Notes under the pieces: generated by a model | Databases searched by the model: none | The model's input: the letters and a program-made list of their open reading frames with translations, nothing else | What the model was told of the DNA's origin: nothing | DNA from: Hyaloperonospora brassicae | Lineage: Eukaryota > Oomycota > Peronosporomycetes > Peronosporales > Peronosporaceae | Direction: 5' to 3' | DNA: 34,504 bases | Assembly (NCBI GenBank): GCA_947650285.1 | Contig: CANTFL010000989.1 | Location: forward strand, 1 to 34,504 | Program-made: the position numbers and the translations under genes | In this document: in pieces, positions 8,315-17,578 of the stretch | Position numbering within the stretch: the first letter of the stretch is position 1 | Layout: each line of letters begins with the position of its first letter

Positions 8315-8927
8315 TGTTGGGTTCAATTGTTTAACATTAAACAGAGTTCAATTAACTTTAAAGTACAAGTGTCGACTTCTTCTCCGGGTGGATCATTGGC
8401 CACCCGACATCAAGTAAATATTAACATACTTTTTATCAAATGTTATACCTGGATTGTTTGGCCAGGGATCAAGATCTCTCAAACAACACCCCAACTGCGA
8501 CTGGACGCAGGAAACCCTTTGTGGTTGAGGACCCAAGATCTCGAGACGGCTCAAGTGGTTTGAAGGCTCACGAATCAAGGTCTACATTTGGACAAGGCGA
8601 TCTGTTACAGATCAGGGTGACTCATATCGAGCACCCCACAAGCATACAAGTGATCGCGTGACGAATTCCACGTGATCACACCAACCCCGATCGTGGTGTG
8701 AAGATTTCCACACCGTGATCGAACCTCGACCCCATCGCAAACACGGTCAAGTTTTTCATTTTCACGAGTCCACCAGGAAGAGTTTAATCCGCGCTTAGAC
8801 GTGTACACAATGTGAGGAAGGCTATCAAGTACACGGAATTGAAGTACCCCCTCCGTTAGTCGGTCGACCGGGCGCCAGTAAAGAGTTGGCATCGACTTCT
8901 CAAAAGAGGTATCACCACTCCACCACA
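8315..8927 (+). mobile_element. LTR-A, 3' LTR of Gypsy element 1
   Basis: 613 bp, begins TGTTGGGTT and ends CACTCCACCACA, the TG...CA form of Gypsy LTRs. Two other copies of exactly 613 bp lie at 29812-30424 and 30701-31313. It is rich in short hairpins, including GATCTGTTACAGATC at 8599 and a pair at 8652-8677 and 8689-8720. The base after it begins RNase H sequence of element 2, with no primer binding site, so it is a 3' or solo LTR. Confidence 0.9.
8652..8720 (+). promoter_or_regulatory. Twin stem-loops in LTR-A
   Basis: The first hairpin pairs GATCGCGTG (8652-8660) with CACGTGATC (8669-8677) around an 8-base loop. The second pairs GATCGTGGTGTG (8689-8700) with CACACCGTGATC (8709-8720) around AAGATTTC. 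In LTR-B the second hairpin keeps its stem through paired changes (CGGGTG with CACCCG at 15252-15272). Position inside an LTR suggests a role in the element's RNA or promoter, but no function can be read from the sequence. Confidence 0.6.
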
Positions 8928-9210
8928 GCTGCAGCTTTGCTACAAGAACACGATGGGATATACTGGTCTGTAACGTTTACTAGAAGAACGCTAAAACCAA
9001 CGGAATTAACTATAGAAAGGGGAAAAAGAAGTTCTAGCTCTGCTGCGCATCATGGATATTGGCTACAATATTAGGGTCTCACGAGAGATCAAGGTAGTCA
9101 GACGTCATTTAACGTTGGCCTGACTGGTACAATCTTTAGGTCTTAATGAGAGGCTGGGGAGATGGGCGGCGTTGCTATCAAACTTGGTCACTGATGATCA
9201 AGAAGTGTGA
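8928..9210 (+). pseudogene. Gypsy element 2 RNase H, 3' part
   Basis: Begins AAALLQEHDGIYWSVTFTRR then TLKPTELTIE. Further on, in another frame, NIRVSREIKVVRRHLTLA and LNERLGRWAALLSN appear. Homologous to 4410-4690 of element 1. At least one frameshift near 9020 and a stop (Trp or Gln lost) at LTLA. The start of the domain is missing. Confidence 0.85.
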
Positions 9211-9339
9211 AGAGGGACAAGATGAACTACTTAGGACGCTTGCAGCCAGCATTACCCTGCGCGAAGAGGTGGACAACATGTTCATCGCGACCGACCCATG
9301 AAAGCAGCCGAAACATACAGTAAGTATACCACTACCAAC

Positions 9340-9740
9340 GGTGGAGGAGGGTGAAAGTCTTTGGGAGATCAGGTTTGATGGATCGGCCCGAACAAATTAA
9401 AAAGGCGAAGCGTATAGCGCAATTGTGTGGAAACCCCCGGAATTGAAAATCGTGAATGTCGTAGCCGGATACGCAACAGACCTGACAGTAAACAAAGCCA
9501 AATATCATAGCCTGCTACTAGGTTTCGATCTCCTGGCCTATCAGGCGCGGGGTCACATCACCAGTTGTGGCGATTCTTATTTCGTGATCCGACAGATGCG
9601 CGGATGAATTGACTGCAAAACGTTCGGATTACAGTTGCTACGTCACAAAGCTATGGATACACTCCAATCGTGGCCTATCCACCAATTTTTACACAAATAG
9701 ACGGACCGGAATCAGTGTGCCGATCGACTGGCAAGTAACG
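9340..9740 (+). pseudogene. Gypsy element 2 second RNase H
   Basis: RFDGSARTN holds the first Asp; a stop follows. 9425-9607 reads VNKAKYHSLLLGFDLLAYQ and CGDSYFVIRQMRG. The catalytic Glu of the NE-x-EY motif, intact in element 1, is replaced by Lys (NKAKY), so this copy was probably inactive even without its stops. DRNQCADRLASN carries the last acidic residue. Confidence 0.82.
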
Positions 9741-10019
9741 TTTTATAACAAGAGGAGGGCACGATGACTGTATCCGATCAGAATTGTCAGAATTTTACAT
9801 TCATTGAACCGGTTGGACGAGTTCTTGACACCCAAAAGTGTCGGTCGGGTCGTGAAAATATCTGCCGTTACTAGACCAGCCGTAAAGAGACATCGGTCAC
9901 CTGAAGTAATGCAAGAGGAAGTAGTTCAGAGAATTAGAATCAAGAAAAATTAGCAAGCACAGGAAGAAGAGAGTTGGATCGTTAACGTTAAGAAATTCCT
10001 GATCGGAGACATAACGAAG

Positions 10020-10335
10020 TTGAGCATTAAAGAAGCAAAGTTATGTGCTCGGATCGCGTTTGATGAAGAAGTTGGCGAAAGCGTACTATTGTTTTTCTGC
10101 CCACGATCAACGAAAGATCCAGATGACCGCGTGGAATGGATTCGTTTAGTGGTACCGAAACTATTGCAGCAAAATTTCCTGCATCATTATATTACCAGTC
10201 TCGAGGGCGGACACCAATGTATCGGCAGAACATAACTACGAATTCGGGGCAAGTTCCACTTGAGAGGTCTCTATCGGAGTATACAGCGTTATGTGGGGAA
10301 TGTGTTGATTGTACGACGGGAAAAGCTAGACCTGT
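10020..10335 (+). pseudogene. Gypsy element 2 integrase N-terminal zinc finger
   Basis: 10020-10235 is open: VLLFFCPRSTKDPDD, RLVVPKLLQQNFLHHYITSL, EGGHQCIGRT, giving the His pair of the HHCC finger. After a frame change 10136-10335 supplies CGECVDCTTGKARP with the Cys pair. The finger is therefore more complete than in element 1 but split over two frames. Confidence 0.82.
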
Positions 10336-11048
10336 CCTGCGCGGCAAATCGCCGGGAAATTTCCAAGCCATTTCTCCGTTTCAGATAATTGCTATGGATC
10401 ACATTCCATCGTTGCCGCGATCTTTCAAGGGAAATAATAAGATGTTGCTGTGGGTAGATCCGTTCTCAGGGTACGTGGTCGCGAAGGCGAGTTCCTCCAG
10501 AAATGCTCAAACGATCTCTGAAAATAACGAAGGTGAGTGCTTCGAAGATTTGGAGTCAGTGAAGCGATCCGACATGATCGAGAGTCAGGATTCGTGTCCT
10601 ATTTTTTTCGAGCGTTCAATTGAATCGAGGGGCAGATACAGCGTGCTACTATGGCATATTGACCCTAAGCGAATGGGACAGCAGAAAGAATGGTGCAGAC
10701 CCTGACGAGGGAGTTGAAGATGTACGTTACATATACGGATCAGAAGGATTGGGACGAGTACGCAGAGAGGTTGACGTTCGCCATCAATACGGCACAGTAT
10801 CGCGTTCGAGGAGATATGCCATTCTACCTGATCCACAATCAGGACCCACGATCGACGCTAGAAGCGATTTTGCCTTTGGGTGCACCAACCGACGGAACCA
10901 AGATACAAGAAGATGGCGTAATTTTTTATAACGTCATTAACAGAGAGCGAAAGAAGCGGTTAACGATCGTCTACGGATCGCACTCCAAGATCGGGCCGAT
11001 CGACACAACACTGAGGACGGATCGCATGATGTCGAAGTTAGATCACAA
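10336..11048 (+). pseudogene. Gypsy element 2 integrase catalytic core
   Basis: FQIIAMDHIPSLPRSF supplies the first Asp, LLWVDPFSGYVVAKAS follows, then RHDRESGFVS in another frame with the second Asp. ANGTAERMVQTLTREL carries the catalytic Glu. A Gln codon just before ANG has become TAA. 10690-11073 is open, with DWDEYAERLTFAINTA, PFYLIHNQDPRSTLEA. All three catalytic residues of the DDE triad can be found, but in different frames. Confidence 0.88.
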
Positions 11049-11050
11049 GT

Positions 11051-11263
11051 GTGGCTCTATTTGGATTGACTGAAAGAAGGATACGCACGAAAGCTGGCAC
11101 ATATGTGACATGGGCCATTCCGGGTAAGGAAAATGAAGGGAAACACGCGGTAAGGTTGAAGGTCTCGAATACGCCGTATCGACAATTCTTGTTGGTACAT
11201 ATGTCCAAGCTTAAGCGGGTGAATACCTTCCCGGATTGGTCCAAAAACCTGTTCAACGTTTAA
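11051..11263 (+). pseudogene. Gypsy element 2 integrase C-terminal module
   Basis: KEGYARKLAHM-like text is broken by a frameshift. The frame 11051-11263 then reads AVRLKVSNTPYRQFLLVHMS and KLKRVNTFPDWSKN, matching AVRLKITGTTYQ and KLKLVRIFPDRP of element 1. The GPY/F motif is degraded to GPFRVRK in another frame. Confidence 0.75.
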
Positions 11264-11269
11264 GAGGCG

Positions 11270-11550
11270 GATCGCTTAGATTTTGAAGAATCCCTGATAT
11301 TGGAAGATAGGTAGGAACGTACATTGGATGAAGATGAATTTGAAGTCGAGAAGATATTGGAGATGCGATCCGGCAGAAGGACCTGTTTTGGCAGAGTGCA
11401 GCGCCAGTATTTGGTGCAATGAAGGTATCGGTCGATACAATTTGGATATATGAGGTCGACTTGTATGTGGACCCTTTCTCCATTAGTTTGATCGCGATCG
11501 AGTCAGCAAGAATCGCTTCGAGGTGATGCAATCACACGAAGCAGCGGTAA
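11270..11550 (+). pseudogene. Gypsy element 2 chromodomain remnant
   Basis: EADRLDFEESLILEDR leads, after a stop, to DEDEFEVEKILEMRSGRRT and VQRQYLVQ, the N-terminal half of the chromodomain with its FEV aromatic. The W-x-Y half is lost in a frame change. DRDRVSKNRFEVMQSHEAAV closes the protein at TAA near 11558. Confidence 0.8.
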
Positions 11551-11926
11551 GTGAATAACCGATGTGTCGAATCGAAGAATGCCTGCAAAGAGGTTAGAGA
11601 TTTGAACAAAGGGAAGGGTTGTGTATGGCGATCCAGGGTTTAAAACCTGATCGCAGTGAGTAATAAGAAAAGGCAAATGAGATGAGTTTCAGTGATGATT
11701 AACAAGGAAGAAAAAGATGGAAATGTATTGATTGTATAAAAAAGAACTGCTGGATCGCTACGGATTACTTCAAAAAATATTTCCTGAAGAAGCGAGCGAT
11801 CGACGACCCTCATTGATCCTCGATTCTAGATTAAAATTGGTTGCGACAGGTTTCAGCTATATCCAATAGGGCTAACGCGGAGATCAGGTTGGAAAAGTTT
11901 TTCTCAAAATCGCTCAAACCCGGGTA
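11551..11926. other. Spacer after Gypsy element 2 pol
   Basis: No frame of note on either strand. A-rich around 11690-11790. It separates the plus-strand pol from the minus-strand frames that follow. No terminator or promoter could be identified with confidence. Confidence 0.5.
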
Positions 11927-12300
11927 CTATAGACGCATCTCGACCTGTGACGGGAGATGCATGAATAACCGATCCAGGAACAGATCCAAATCGCAGTGTC
12001 CGTCAATCATCCCTTGAAGGATAAAGCTCACTACGGTTATCCATCGGGGTCCGGATCGCGATCGCGCTGCTCGGTCGGCAAAAAAATGGCGTAGGTTGCT
12101 TCCCATAGAGTCTTTTGACACCGGGTCTCGAAGTCGCGATACGCGGATACCAACTCTGCGAGCCAACCAGTCGCGTGAAGCGAGACCGGTGTGACTTGGC
12201 TAAGCAATCGGTTTTCAAGGCTCTTTACGGTACAACGCCAACCCTTAAGCCTAAAAATCCAGCCGTGAAATCCACCCAGATTTTAGGTGGAGCAGCTTCG
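11927..12300 (-). pseudogene. Antisense ORF block, C-terminal part
   Basis: Minus-strand reading gives PPKIWVDFTAGFLGLRVG, a stop, then a well-composed stretch VSLHATGWLAELVSAYRDFE and KTLWEATYAIFLPTEQRDRD, followed by stops. Competing frames (12218-12003, 12166-11927) are Arg/Ser-rich and more likely shadows. It appears to end the antisense protein near 12040. Function unknown. Confidence 0.4.
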
Positions 12301-12391
12301 GATCGAGGCGCGGTGAATGCTGGGAAGATGTACCCTTCCGGCCGTTTCAGGTGCGTGAATAAGGTATCCACGCCCTGTTCCGCCGCGCAAT

Positions 12392-13429
12392 TCAAACTGA
12401 GACAACGGGTCTACCACGGGTGTAGGTGTTGGTGGGACCAGAATATATGTTCGCTGTATCCGGGAATTCATTGAGCGCGAGGTAATCTGGTCGGAGCCAT
12501 GTGGTCGTGCTCCGCGGGTGGAAGCAAGACATTCTCGGCATAAGCGCGTTTCTGGTCATGATGACCGATCCGTCGAAGTCGCTTGATGCTTCACCTAAAA
12601 GATATACCTTCGAGACTAAACGCTTCGCAGTTGCTGCGGGTCCACTCAAAAGTGGGGGCGATCGATCCTTGGGACGGGGGTAATCTACTAGAAGTGAGGC
12701 AGGCATCGATTTGGCAGAAAGTGGAACGTTGCTTGACGATCCACGGCGCCGCAAAGAAATGCGCGATCCAGACAAGGTGTCCAGAGTATCTCTTTCCAAA
12801 TTTTTGAACCAATCTGTATCGTAGAGCGGTGGAACGCTGGTCAGAAGCTCATGGGCCCGCTTTCTTCCGGTTTGGAAGGCGGATCGTTTTCTTCTCGCGG
12901 TGCCTTGCGTTGTTGGAGTTTGTGCTGATACTGACGTAGCTGTGAACCCGTCCGAGCGAGTTAATCTGGAAGGTCGAGTAGAGACACGTGGTATTACATC
13001 AGATCCGGAAGATTCGGCAGATTTCACTGGCCTAGTAGATCATTGAGACTCACGGGTTGACTTGGCCTTAGCGGTATTTACCGATTCTGTTCAGGCCGCG
13101 TCAGCTTCGCAGTGCGGGGACGATCAATCGGGAAATCAGGACCCGTGGACATGGATCGCTTGCCGTTCGGTGCGGCAGAGGAGGGCGTGGACGGTACGTT
13201 TGAAGGAAGGCGGAGTGATCCAGAAGCCAATCGAGCCAGGTGAGATGGGATCGTGTCGCGATCGCAAACGGTCAGGGGACACTGATGTTCCCAATTCAAT
13301 GGTTTGCTGCGCAGACGATTCACCTGGGTTTCGCGGTTCGCGAGGTTGGATCGCAGCAGCTACAGCTACGCCTATACGCACTCTTGTGCGCAGAGGCGGT
13401 CCTGATATATCTTCGACATGTATTACCAC
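12392..13429 (-). pseudogene. Antisense ORF block, Ser/Pro/Arg-rich middle part
   Basis: A frame from 13429 (VEDISGPPLRTRVRIGVAVA) passes to an overlapping frame ending at 13078 with SSAAPNGKRSMSTGPDFPID. A 211-residue frame then runs from 13027 to 12392, with SAESSGSDVIPRVSTRPSRL, TARRKRSAFQTGRKRAHELL, LSGSRISLRRRGSSS and DYPRPKDRSPPLL. Composition suggests a disordered, basic linker. Continuity over three frames implies two indels in what was one long protein. No family recognised. Confidence 0.5.
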
Positions 13430-14112
13430 GCTATTCTGGCCGTGTCAAGCTTCTTGTAAGCTTTGCGGTAGTATTTCGTGTACTTATGTGCCTTGTATGT
13501 CGCAGCTTGAAGATCTCCACCCCGATTCTGTTCCGCCGCCGCCAGGCGCAAAGTCAACGTTTCCACTTGCTGTAGGGCGACGACCGATTCACAAATGCGA
13601 TGATCCTCGACTTTTTTAAACATCCTTTTGGCTTCTGGAAAAGCCGTCTTGAATTCTCGGACCTCGTGATCTTGACCCAAGCGCCGCGCCAGCTCCGTCT
13701 GGAACCCGCGCAATCTCTCGATCATGTTTTGGCGAGCATTCCAGAGGCCCAGATAACGCTGCTGGACATAGGTCGCCAAGCGCGGGGCAATCTCGACGTA
13801 CGATTGCAACTCCGTTTGCAGTTGGTCGATCTGCAGTTTCTGGTCCCGAATCAAGTCCTCCAACGAGTGTTAGTCTACAAAAACTGCGGTATGAAGATCC
13901 AATTGATCGTAAAGCGCTTCAATATCCGCAGTTGAAGTATCGCGATCCAACAAGGATGCAACGCTCACCCGAGACGCCGACAACACAACTGGTCTTCTAA
14001 CGGGTGTTTTTGGTGGCGGAGAAAGTGGCGGGATCGGGCTATCGGCCTCCAAGGTGGAAAGTGCAGGTGATGAAGGAGCCATGGGCGTTGTGAGTGCACA
14101 GTCCATCGACAC
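13423..14112 (-). pseudogene. Antisense ORF block, N-terminal coiled-coil part
   Basis: Read on the minus strand from ATG at 14112: MSMDCALTTPMAPSSPALST, a Pro/Ser-rich start, PLSPPPKTPVRRPVVLSASR, then one in-frame TAA at 13872. The same frame then runs on as SLEDLIRDQKLQIDQLQTEL to YRKAYKKLDTARIAW at 13423. Apart from that one stop this is a 229-residue frame. The second half has heptad-like spacing of Leu/Ile/Val and looks like a coiled coil. I do not recognise the family. It resembles neither the capsid frame at 22540-22640 nor pol, and lies opposite to element 2. Confidence 0.65.
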
Positions 14113-14574
14113 TGTATGTCGATCGCCGGTGCAGGGAACGATTGTGGAGTAGCGCGAAGGAAGAATGAAGGAAGTGTGGATCGCGCGATCCGCCTAAAGT
14201 GCAAAAATGAATTTGATTGGTGGAGCGCGTACGGAGATGGGCTCGTTAGAACGGATGATGGTGTCACACGACTTAGTGATAGACAATGACTGTGGAAATT
14301 ATGCAGAGTGGCCCACCTAACGGTCAAGAAGGGGTATAGTAAAGAATCGACGATTGACCGATCGCGATCTGCGAACAAAGTTTTGGATCATTAAGGTATT
14401 CTGCGATCCGGTACTCTGCGATACGGTACTCTGCAATCCGCTACTCCGCGATTCGGTATGGGGCGATCCCCTACGGAGTTTCTATTGTTGACCACATGAG
14501 GTGAGAGATGAATGACATAGACAGGCGGTGCACAACAGTTGACCTAGCGAACAGATAGGCATAGTCCTAGGGTT
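14113..14574. other. Spacer between antisense block and LTR-B
   Basis: No gene. Nearly all of it (about 14150-14574) recurs in reverse complement at 24899-25300 next to the other LTR-B, so it is internal sequence just upstream of the 3' LTR of this subfamily. If the antisense block is a gene, its promoter should lie here, but no motif stands out. It holds the 15-bp array listed separately. Confidence 0.6.
14401..14459. repeat. 15-bp tandem repeat, four units
   Basis: Four units of CTGCGATCCGGTACT with substitutions, the last one short. The homologous site near 25013-25041 has only two units, so the array differs in length by exactly two units between copies. Confidence 0.8.
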
Positions 14575-14807
14575 TGGATTTGGTTGGCTGACATTAAACA
14601 GAATTGAATTTTCAACGAAAGACACGCGTCGACTTCTCCCGGGCAGGATCTTTGGCCTCCCAAAGAAAAGAGAGTCACCCACTTCTCAGCGAACTTCGCC
14701 CTTGGATTGTTTTGCCAGGCGGAAAATCAATTCTCACCAACCCATCAACTACGATAGGTCGCAGTGAACCCTATGGTTCAGATTCAAGATCGCGAGACGG
14801 GTCAAGG

Positions 14808-15131
14808 TGTAATAGGCCACCCGTTACATATGTAGTTTAGATTGAGTTTACATATTACTCAAGTAGGGGTGCTACTTTCGAAGTAGCGAAAGTAGCACGT
14901 CACATTTTTAGCTGATTTAATGGGCTCAGTACCATTATCAGACATTAAGATATAGGAACGTAGATTGAGTGGTTCCCATGAGTCCAAGGGAACCATTCGT
15001 ACTAAGGATGATATAAAGACAAGATATTAAACAGAGCTAAAGATACTAATCACCTAAGAATTGGGCTTTAAGCTTACTCAAAGCATTAGAAATAGTGTAA
15101 GCTAAGTACAGGTTGTTCCAGCCCCGTTACA
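14808..15131 (+). mobile_element. 324-bp solo LTR nested in LTR-B
   Basis: Starts TGTAATAGGCCACCCGTTACA and ends CCAGCCCCGTTACA, with terminal TGTAA/TTACA. It is flanked by CAAGG (14803-14807) and CAAGT (15132-15136), a 4-5 bp target duplication. The related LTR-B at 24328-24898 has the undisturbed site CTCAAGTGCTCAGAAG in reverse complement near 24670. The 5' terminal palindrome links it to LTR-C. No frame inside; no internal region, so a solo LTR is most likely, a small non-autonomous element the alternative. Confidence 0.88.
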
Positions 15132-15248
15132 CAAGTGGTCAGAAGTCTCGCGTGTCAAGCATTACCCCTTGCAAAGGCAACTCTGGGAGAGCGCTCAAGT
15201 GTAATAGCAATCGAGTGAAGAATTTCCACGCGATCCGCAGCTACGTTA

Positions 15249-15275
15249 GACCGGGTGAAGCATTTCCACCCGATC
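15249..15275 (+). promoter_or_regulatory. Conserved stem-loop in LTR-B
   Basis: GACCGGGTG and CACCCGATC pair around AAGCATTTC. It is the counterpart of the second LTR-A hairpin at 8689-8720, with different but still pairing stem bases. The minus-strand LTR-B has the same hairpin at 24527-24553. Confidence 0.55.
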
Positions 15276-15480
15276 AACACCTATCCCTAAGATGGTCAAG
15301 TTCAGTTTCAATTCAAGTCCACCAAGAAGAGCGTAACAACCCCCCCCCCTCCCGACGGGTACACAAGGTGAGCAAGAGCATACAGAACACGTAATCAGGG
15401 TACCCTCTTCGTTAGTCGGTCGTCCAGTCGCCAGTAAAGAGTCGGGATTACAAGAAATTTGTGATCACCACTCCATTACA

Positions 15481-15555
15481 GATTCTTCAATATATACTCG
15501 ATCAGCTTTGTTCACTCCCAGTATTGCCATCGGTTGATTCGAAAACAGTCGTGCG
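15481..15555 (-). pseudogene. Diverged Gypsy integrase C-terminus (end of element 3)
   Basis: On the minus strand the frame continues from the right arm as KLARLFSNQPMAILGVNKAD and RVYIEES. It lines up with LVRIFPDRP...EADPLDFDEA of element 1 but is strongly diverged. It marks the place where the near-identical arm ends inside homologous sequence. It is cut off at 15481 by LTR-B of element 2. Confidence 0.75.
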
Positions 15556-15714
15556 AGCTTCAGCTTCGACACGTGCACCGCTGAGAAGCTTTTGGTAGGG
15601 CGTACCTGTTATTTTCAATCTCACCGCGCGATCCCCGCACTTGTCGATCACTCGAAACGGTCCGTGCCACACATGTGTCAGTTTCCGAGCGTACCCCTCC
15701 TTCACTCGATCCAT
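15556..15714 (-). pseudogene. Right-arm integrase C-terminal module
   Basis: Mirror of 6555-6713, with DRVKEGYARKLTHVWHGPF and then GTPYQKLLS where element 1 has GTTYQSLLS. These changes cluster near the inner end of the arm. Confidence 0.85.
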
Positions 15715-16452
15715 AAATATCTAGACTTGCGATCCGCTGCATATGTCCAGCAAATCGCGATCCTGATTATGCTGATCAACGCGTTCTTGAATTGCTCCCT
15801 TCAGTCGGCTGTTCACCGTCGCTCTCGCCCGTTGATAATGGCGTTGTATGCCAAACCGCCATCGTCGTGGATCTTGTTCTCGCAATGCGGTACTCCTTAG
15901 AGGTGACGTGGGTTCCAACGTTGATCGGGGGTCCCAACTGTGGATCAAATAAAATGGGGTGTCACCGCAAATTTGATCGTGTGCGGTGTTGAACGCGTAT
16001 ACCAATCGTTCGTCATTTTCATCCCAATCTCTCTGGTTCTCGTCCGACACATGCATATTGATCGCTCAAGTTAACGTCTGTACCATGATCGCTGCTGAGC
16101 CGTTTGCTTGTGGCCTATAAGACATAGTAGCTCGTTGTTTCTGGCCCACGATCCGATCAAACGCACGAAAGAAATTAGACATGAATGCTGGCTCTCGATC
16201 GTGACGAATTGTTTCACTTGCGCCAAACCTTCTGAATACAAATTCTTCGTAATTTTCCGCGATTGTTTGTGCGGTCCGAGATGCACTCGCCTTCACAACC
16301 ACATATTCAGAGAAGAGTTCGGCCTAGATCAACAACTCTGTGTTTCTTTGAACGATCGCGGCAAAGAAAGAATATGATCCATACCTAGAATCTGAAAAGG
16401 ATACGTCGCTTGTACGTTACTCGGCGAGCCACTTCGATCGCTGGGGCGTCCT
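15715..16452 (-). pseudogene. Right-arm integrase core
   Basis: Mirror of 5817-6554. Same stops and same GSAAIMVQ in place of the catalytic Glu. One difference seen, REPGFMSN to REPAFMSN. Inactive. Confidence 0.88.
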
Positions 16453-17049
16453 TTACCTGTATTGCAATCCACACGCTCTCCCACATACCGTTGTACACTT
16501 CGATACAAACCTCTCCAGTGAAACTCCGGTCTGATCCTCTGGTAAGTTCGACCTATACCCGAATGGCCGCCCTCCCATGCGGTACGATAATGATAGAAAA
16601 AAATCCTGCTGCATTAGCTCCGGGATCACCAACCGGCCCATCTGTACGCGATCTCCTTACTTTGTAGCTGACCTGGGACAAAAGAGCAACAACTCGTCCT
16701 GATCGACCTCATACTCCGGCGCGATCAAGATACATGATTTTGCATCCGCTGATGCAATCGTATATACGTCTCCAGTCAAATGGATTTTCAAGTTAAAGAT
16801 CCAACTCTCTTCATCCTGCGCTTGTTTGATCCGTTCGATTCGTTCCTTTTGTACGATCTCCTCTTGAACAATTTGTGGCAAATGGCGTTTTCGTACGACA
16901 GCACGGATAATCGCAGCTACTCGCACCCTTTGATTCATCTTGCGGAATAACAGTAACTCATCTAGCCGATTCAGAGTCCCTAGATCTTGGCGATGTTGGT
17001 CATCCACCACTATCCCACCTTTCTCTTTCCGCAAAGCTTCACTTGCCAA
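16453..17049 (-). pseudogene. Right-arm linker and integrase zinc finger
   Basis: Mirror of 5220-5816. The 130-residue frame 17049-16657 is identical to the left copy. The finger region carries the same frame changes. Confidence 0.78.
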
Positions 17050-17529
17050 TCCATCTGCGCTTGCGTTTCAATCGCGTTTCACATGTAAGAAATCATGTTT
17101 AGGCCAGGACCGGAGTTTCTACATCTCTTTGTGTCTCAGCAGTTGTAGACCTGGCGCCTTGCAATCGATCTCTCCACGCATTTGCCTGATCACTGAATTT
17201 GAATCTCCACATATGATTACCCGTCCCTTTGTCTGACCAGTCAACAAATCAAAACATAGGAGTAGTCCTCTATACTCTACTTCGTTAACCGTTAGATCAG
17301 GGACGAACTCAGACGCGGCAGCCACAACCTTCCAACCTGGTAATCTCCATACGATCGCGCTGCATGCTCCACACTTTCTCTTCACTCTAGCAGACCCATC
17401 AAAACTAGCCACCCAGATATTCCTTCCTCCTCGAACGTAGGTGGAGCCATACTCATCGTTGATCGTGATTATTTCTTTTACGCTATCGCGATCAACATCT
17501 CATCCACTTCTTCCCGAAGGGTAATACTC
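16999..17529 (-). pseudogene. Right-arm second RNase H
   Basis: Mirror of 4740-5270. The frame 17412-17119 is identical to the left copy over 97 residues, with SFDGSARV, VNEVEYRG and CGDSNSV. Two silent or upstream base changes lie near 17430-17455. Confidence 0.85.
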
Positions 17530-17578
17530 GCCGCCAGAGTTGTAAATATCTCTTCTTCAAATTATCACATCGACGGAT

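Larger units (their letters stand above)
2470..8927 (+). mobile_element. Gypsy element 1 (Ty3/Gypsy, chromodomain type), 5'-truncated
   Basis: Order on the plus strand: pol spacer, RT, decapeptide array, RNase H, second RNase H, H2C2 zinc finger, integrase, chromodomain, 20-residue repeats, GATC-rich monomers, 3' LTR. The 5' LTR, gag and aspartic protease are not in the window; LINE sequence abuts the 5' side. Stops and frameshifts occur in nearly every domain, so the copy is dead. The first 4.2 kb are duplicated in the right arm. The dual-RNase-H plus chromodomain layout matches Gypsy groups described in oomycetes, as I recall. Confidence 0.9.
8928..15480 (+). mobile_element. Gypsy element 2, 5'-truncated, with antisense block and LTR-B
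   Basis: Plus-strand order: partial RNase H, second RNase H, H2C2 finger, integrase, chromodomain, about 370 bp without frames, 2.2 kb of minus-strand open frames, 460 bp of spacer, 3' LTR-B. Its domains are diverged from element 1 (about two thirds identity by eye), so it is a different subfamily. The 5' cut falls inside RNase H exactly at the end of the element 1 LTR. That could be an insertion point, but the other half of element 2 is not in the window. Confidence 0.85.
14575..15480 (+). mobile_element. LTR-B, 3' LTR of Gypsy element 2, split by an insertion
   Basis: Aligns with LTR-A along its length (ACATTAAACAG near the start, GTCGACTTCT, CGCGAGACGG, CAAGTCCACCA, final CACTCCATTACA), at clearly lower identity. 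Removing the inserted element and one target copy leaves about 577 bp, close to the 571 bp of the minus-strand LTR-B at 24328-24898. It ends exactly where the diverged minus-strand fragment starts (15481), and no primer binding site follows. Confidence 0.85.

Noticed and set aside
13062..13619. 185-residue plus-strand ORF in the antisense block
   Set aside because: The minus strand over the same bases has the coiled-coil and Ser-rich frames with better composition and continuity to 14112.
14880..14910. Inverted repeat GTGCTACTTTCG / CGAAAGTAGCAC as a terminator
   Set aside because: It is inside the 324-bp solo LTR of a eukaryotic element; a bacterial-type terminator makes no sense here. It may be part of the LTR's own structure.
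2470..15480. Repeat-induced point mutation as the cause of the stops
   Set aside because: The stops seen include TTA to TAA, Trp to TGA and Gln to TAA together with many indels; there is no dominant C-to-T context, and the process is known from fungi.
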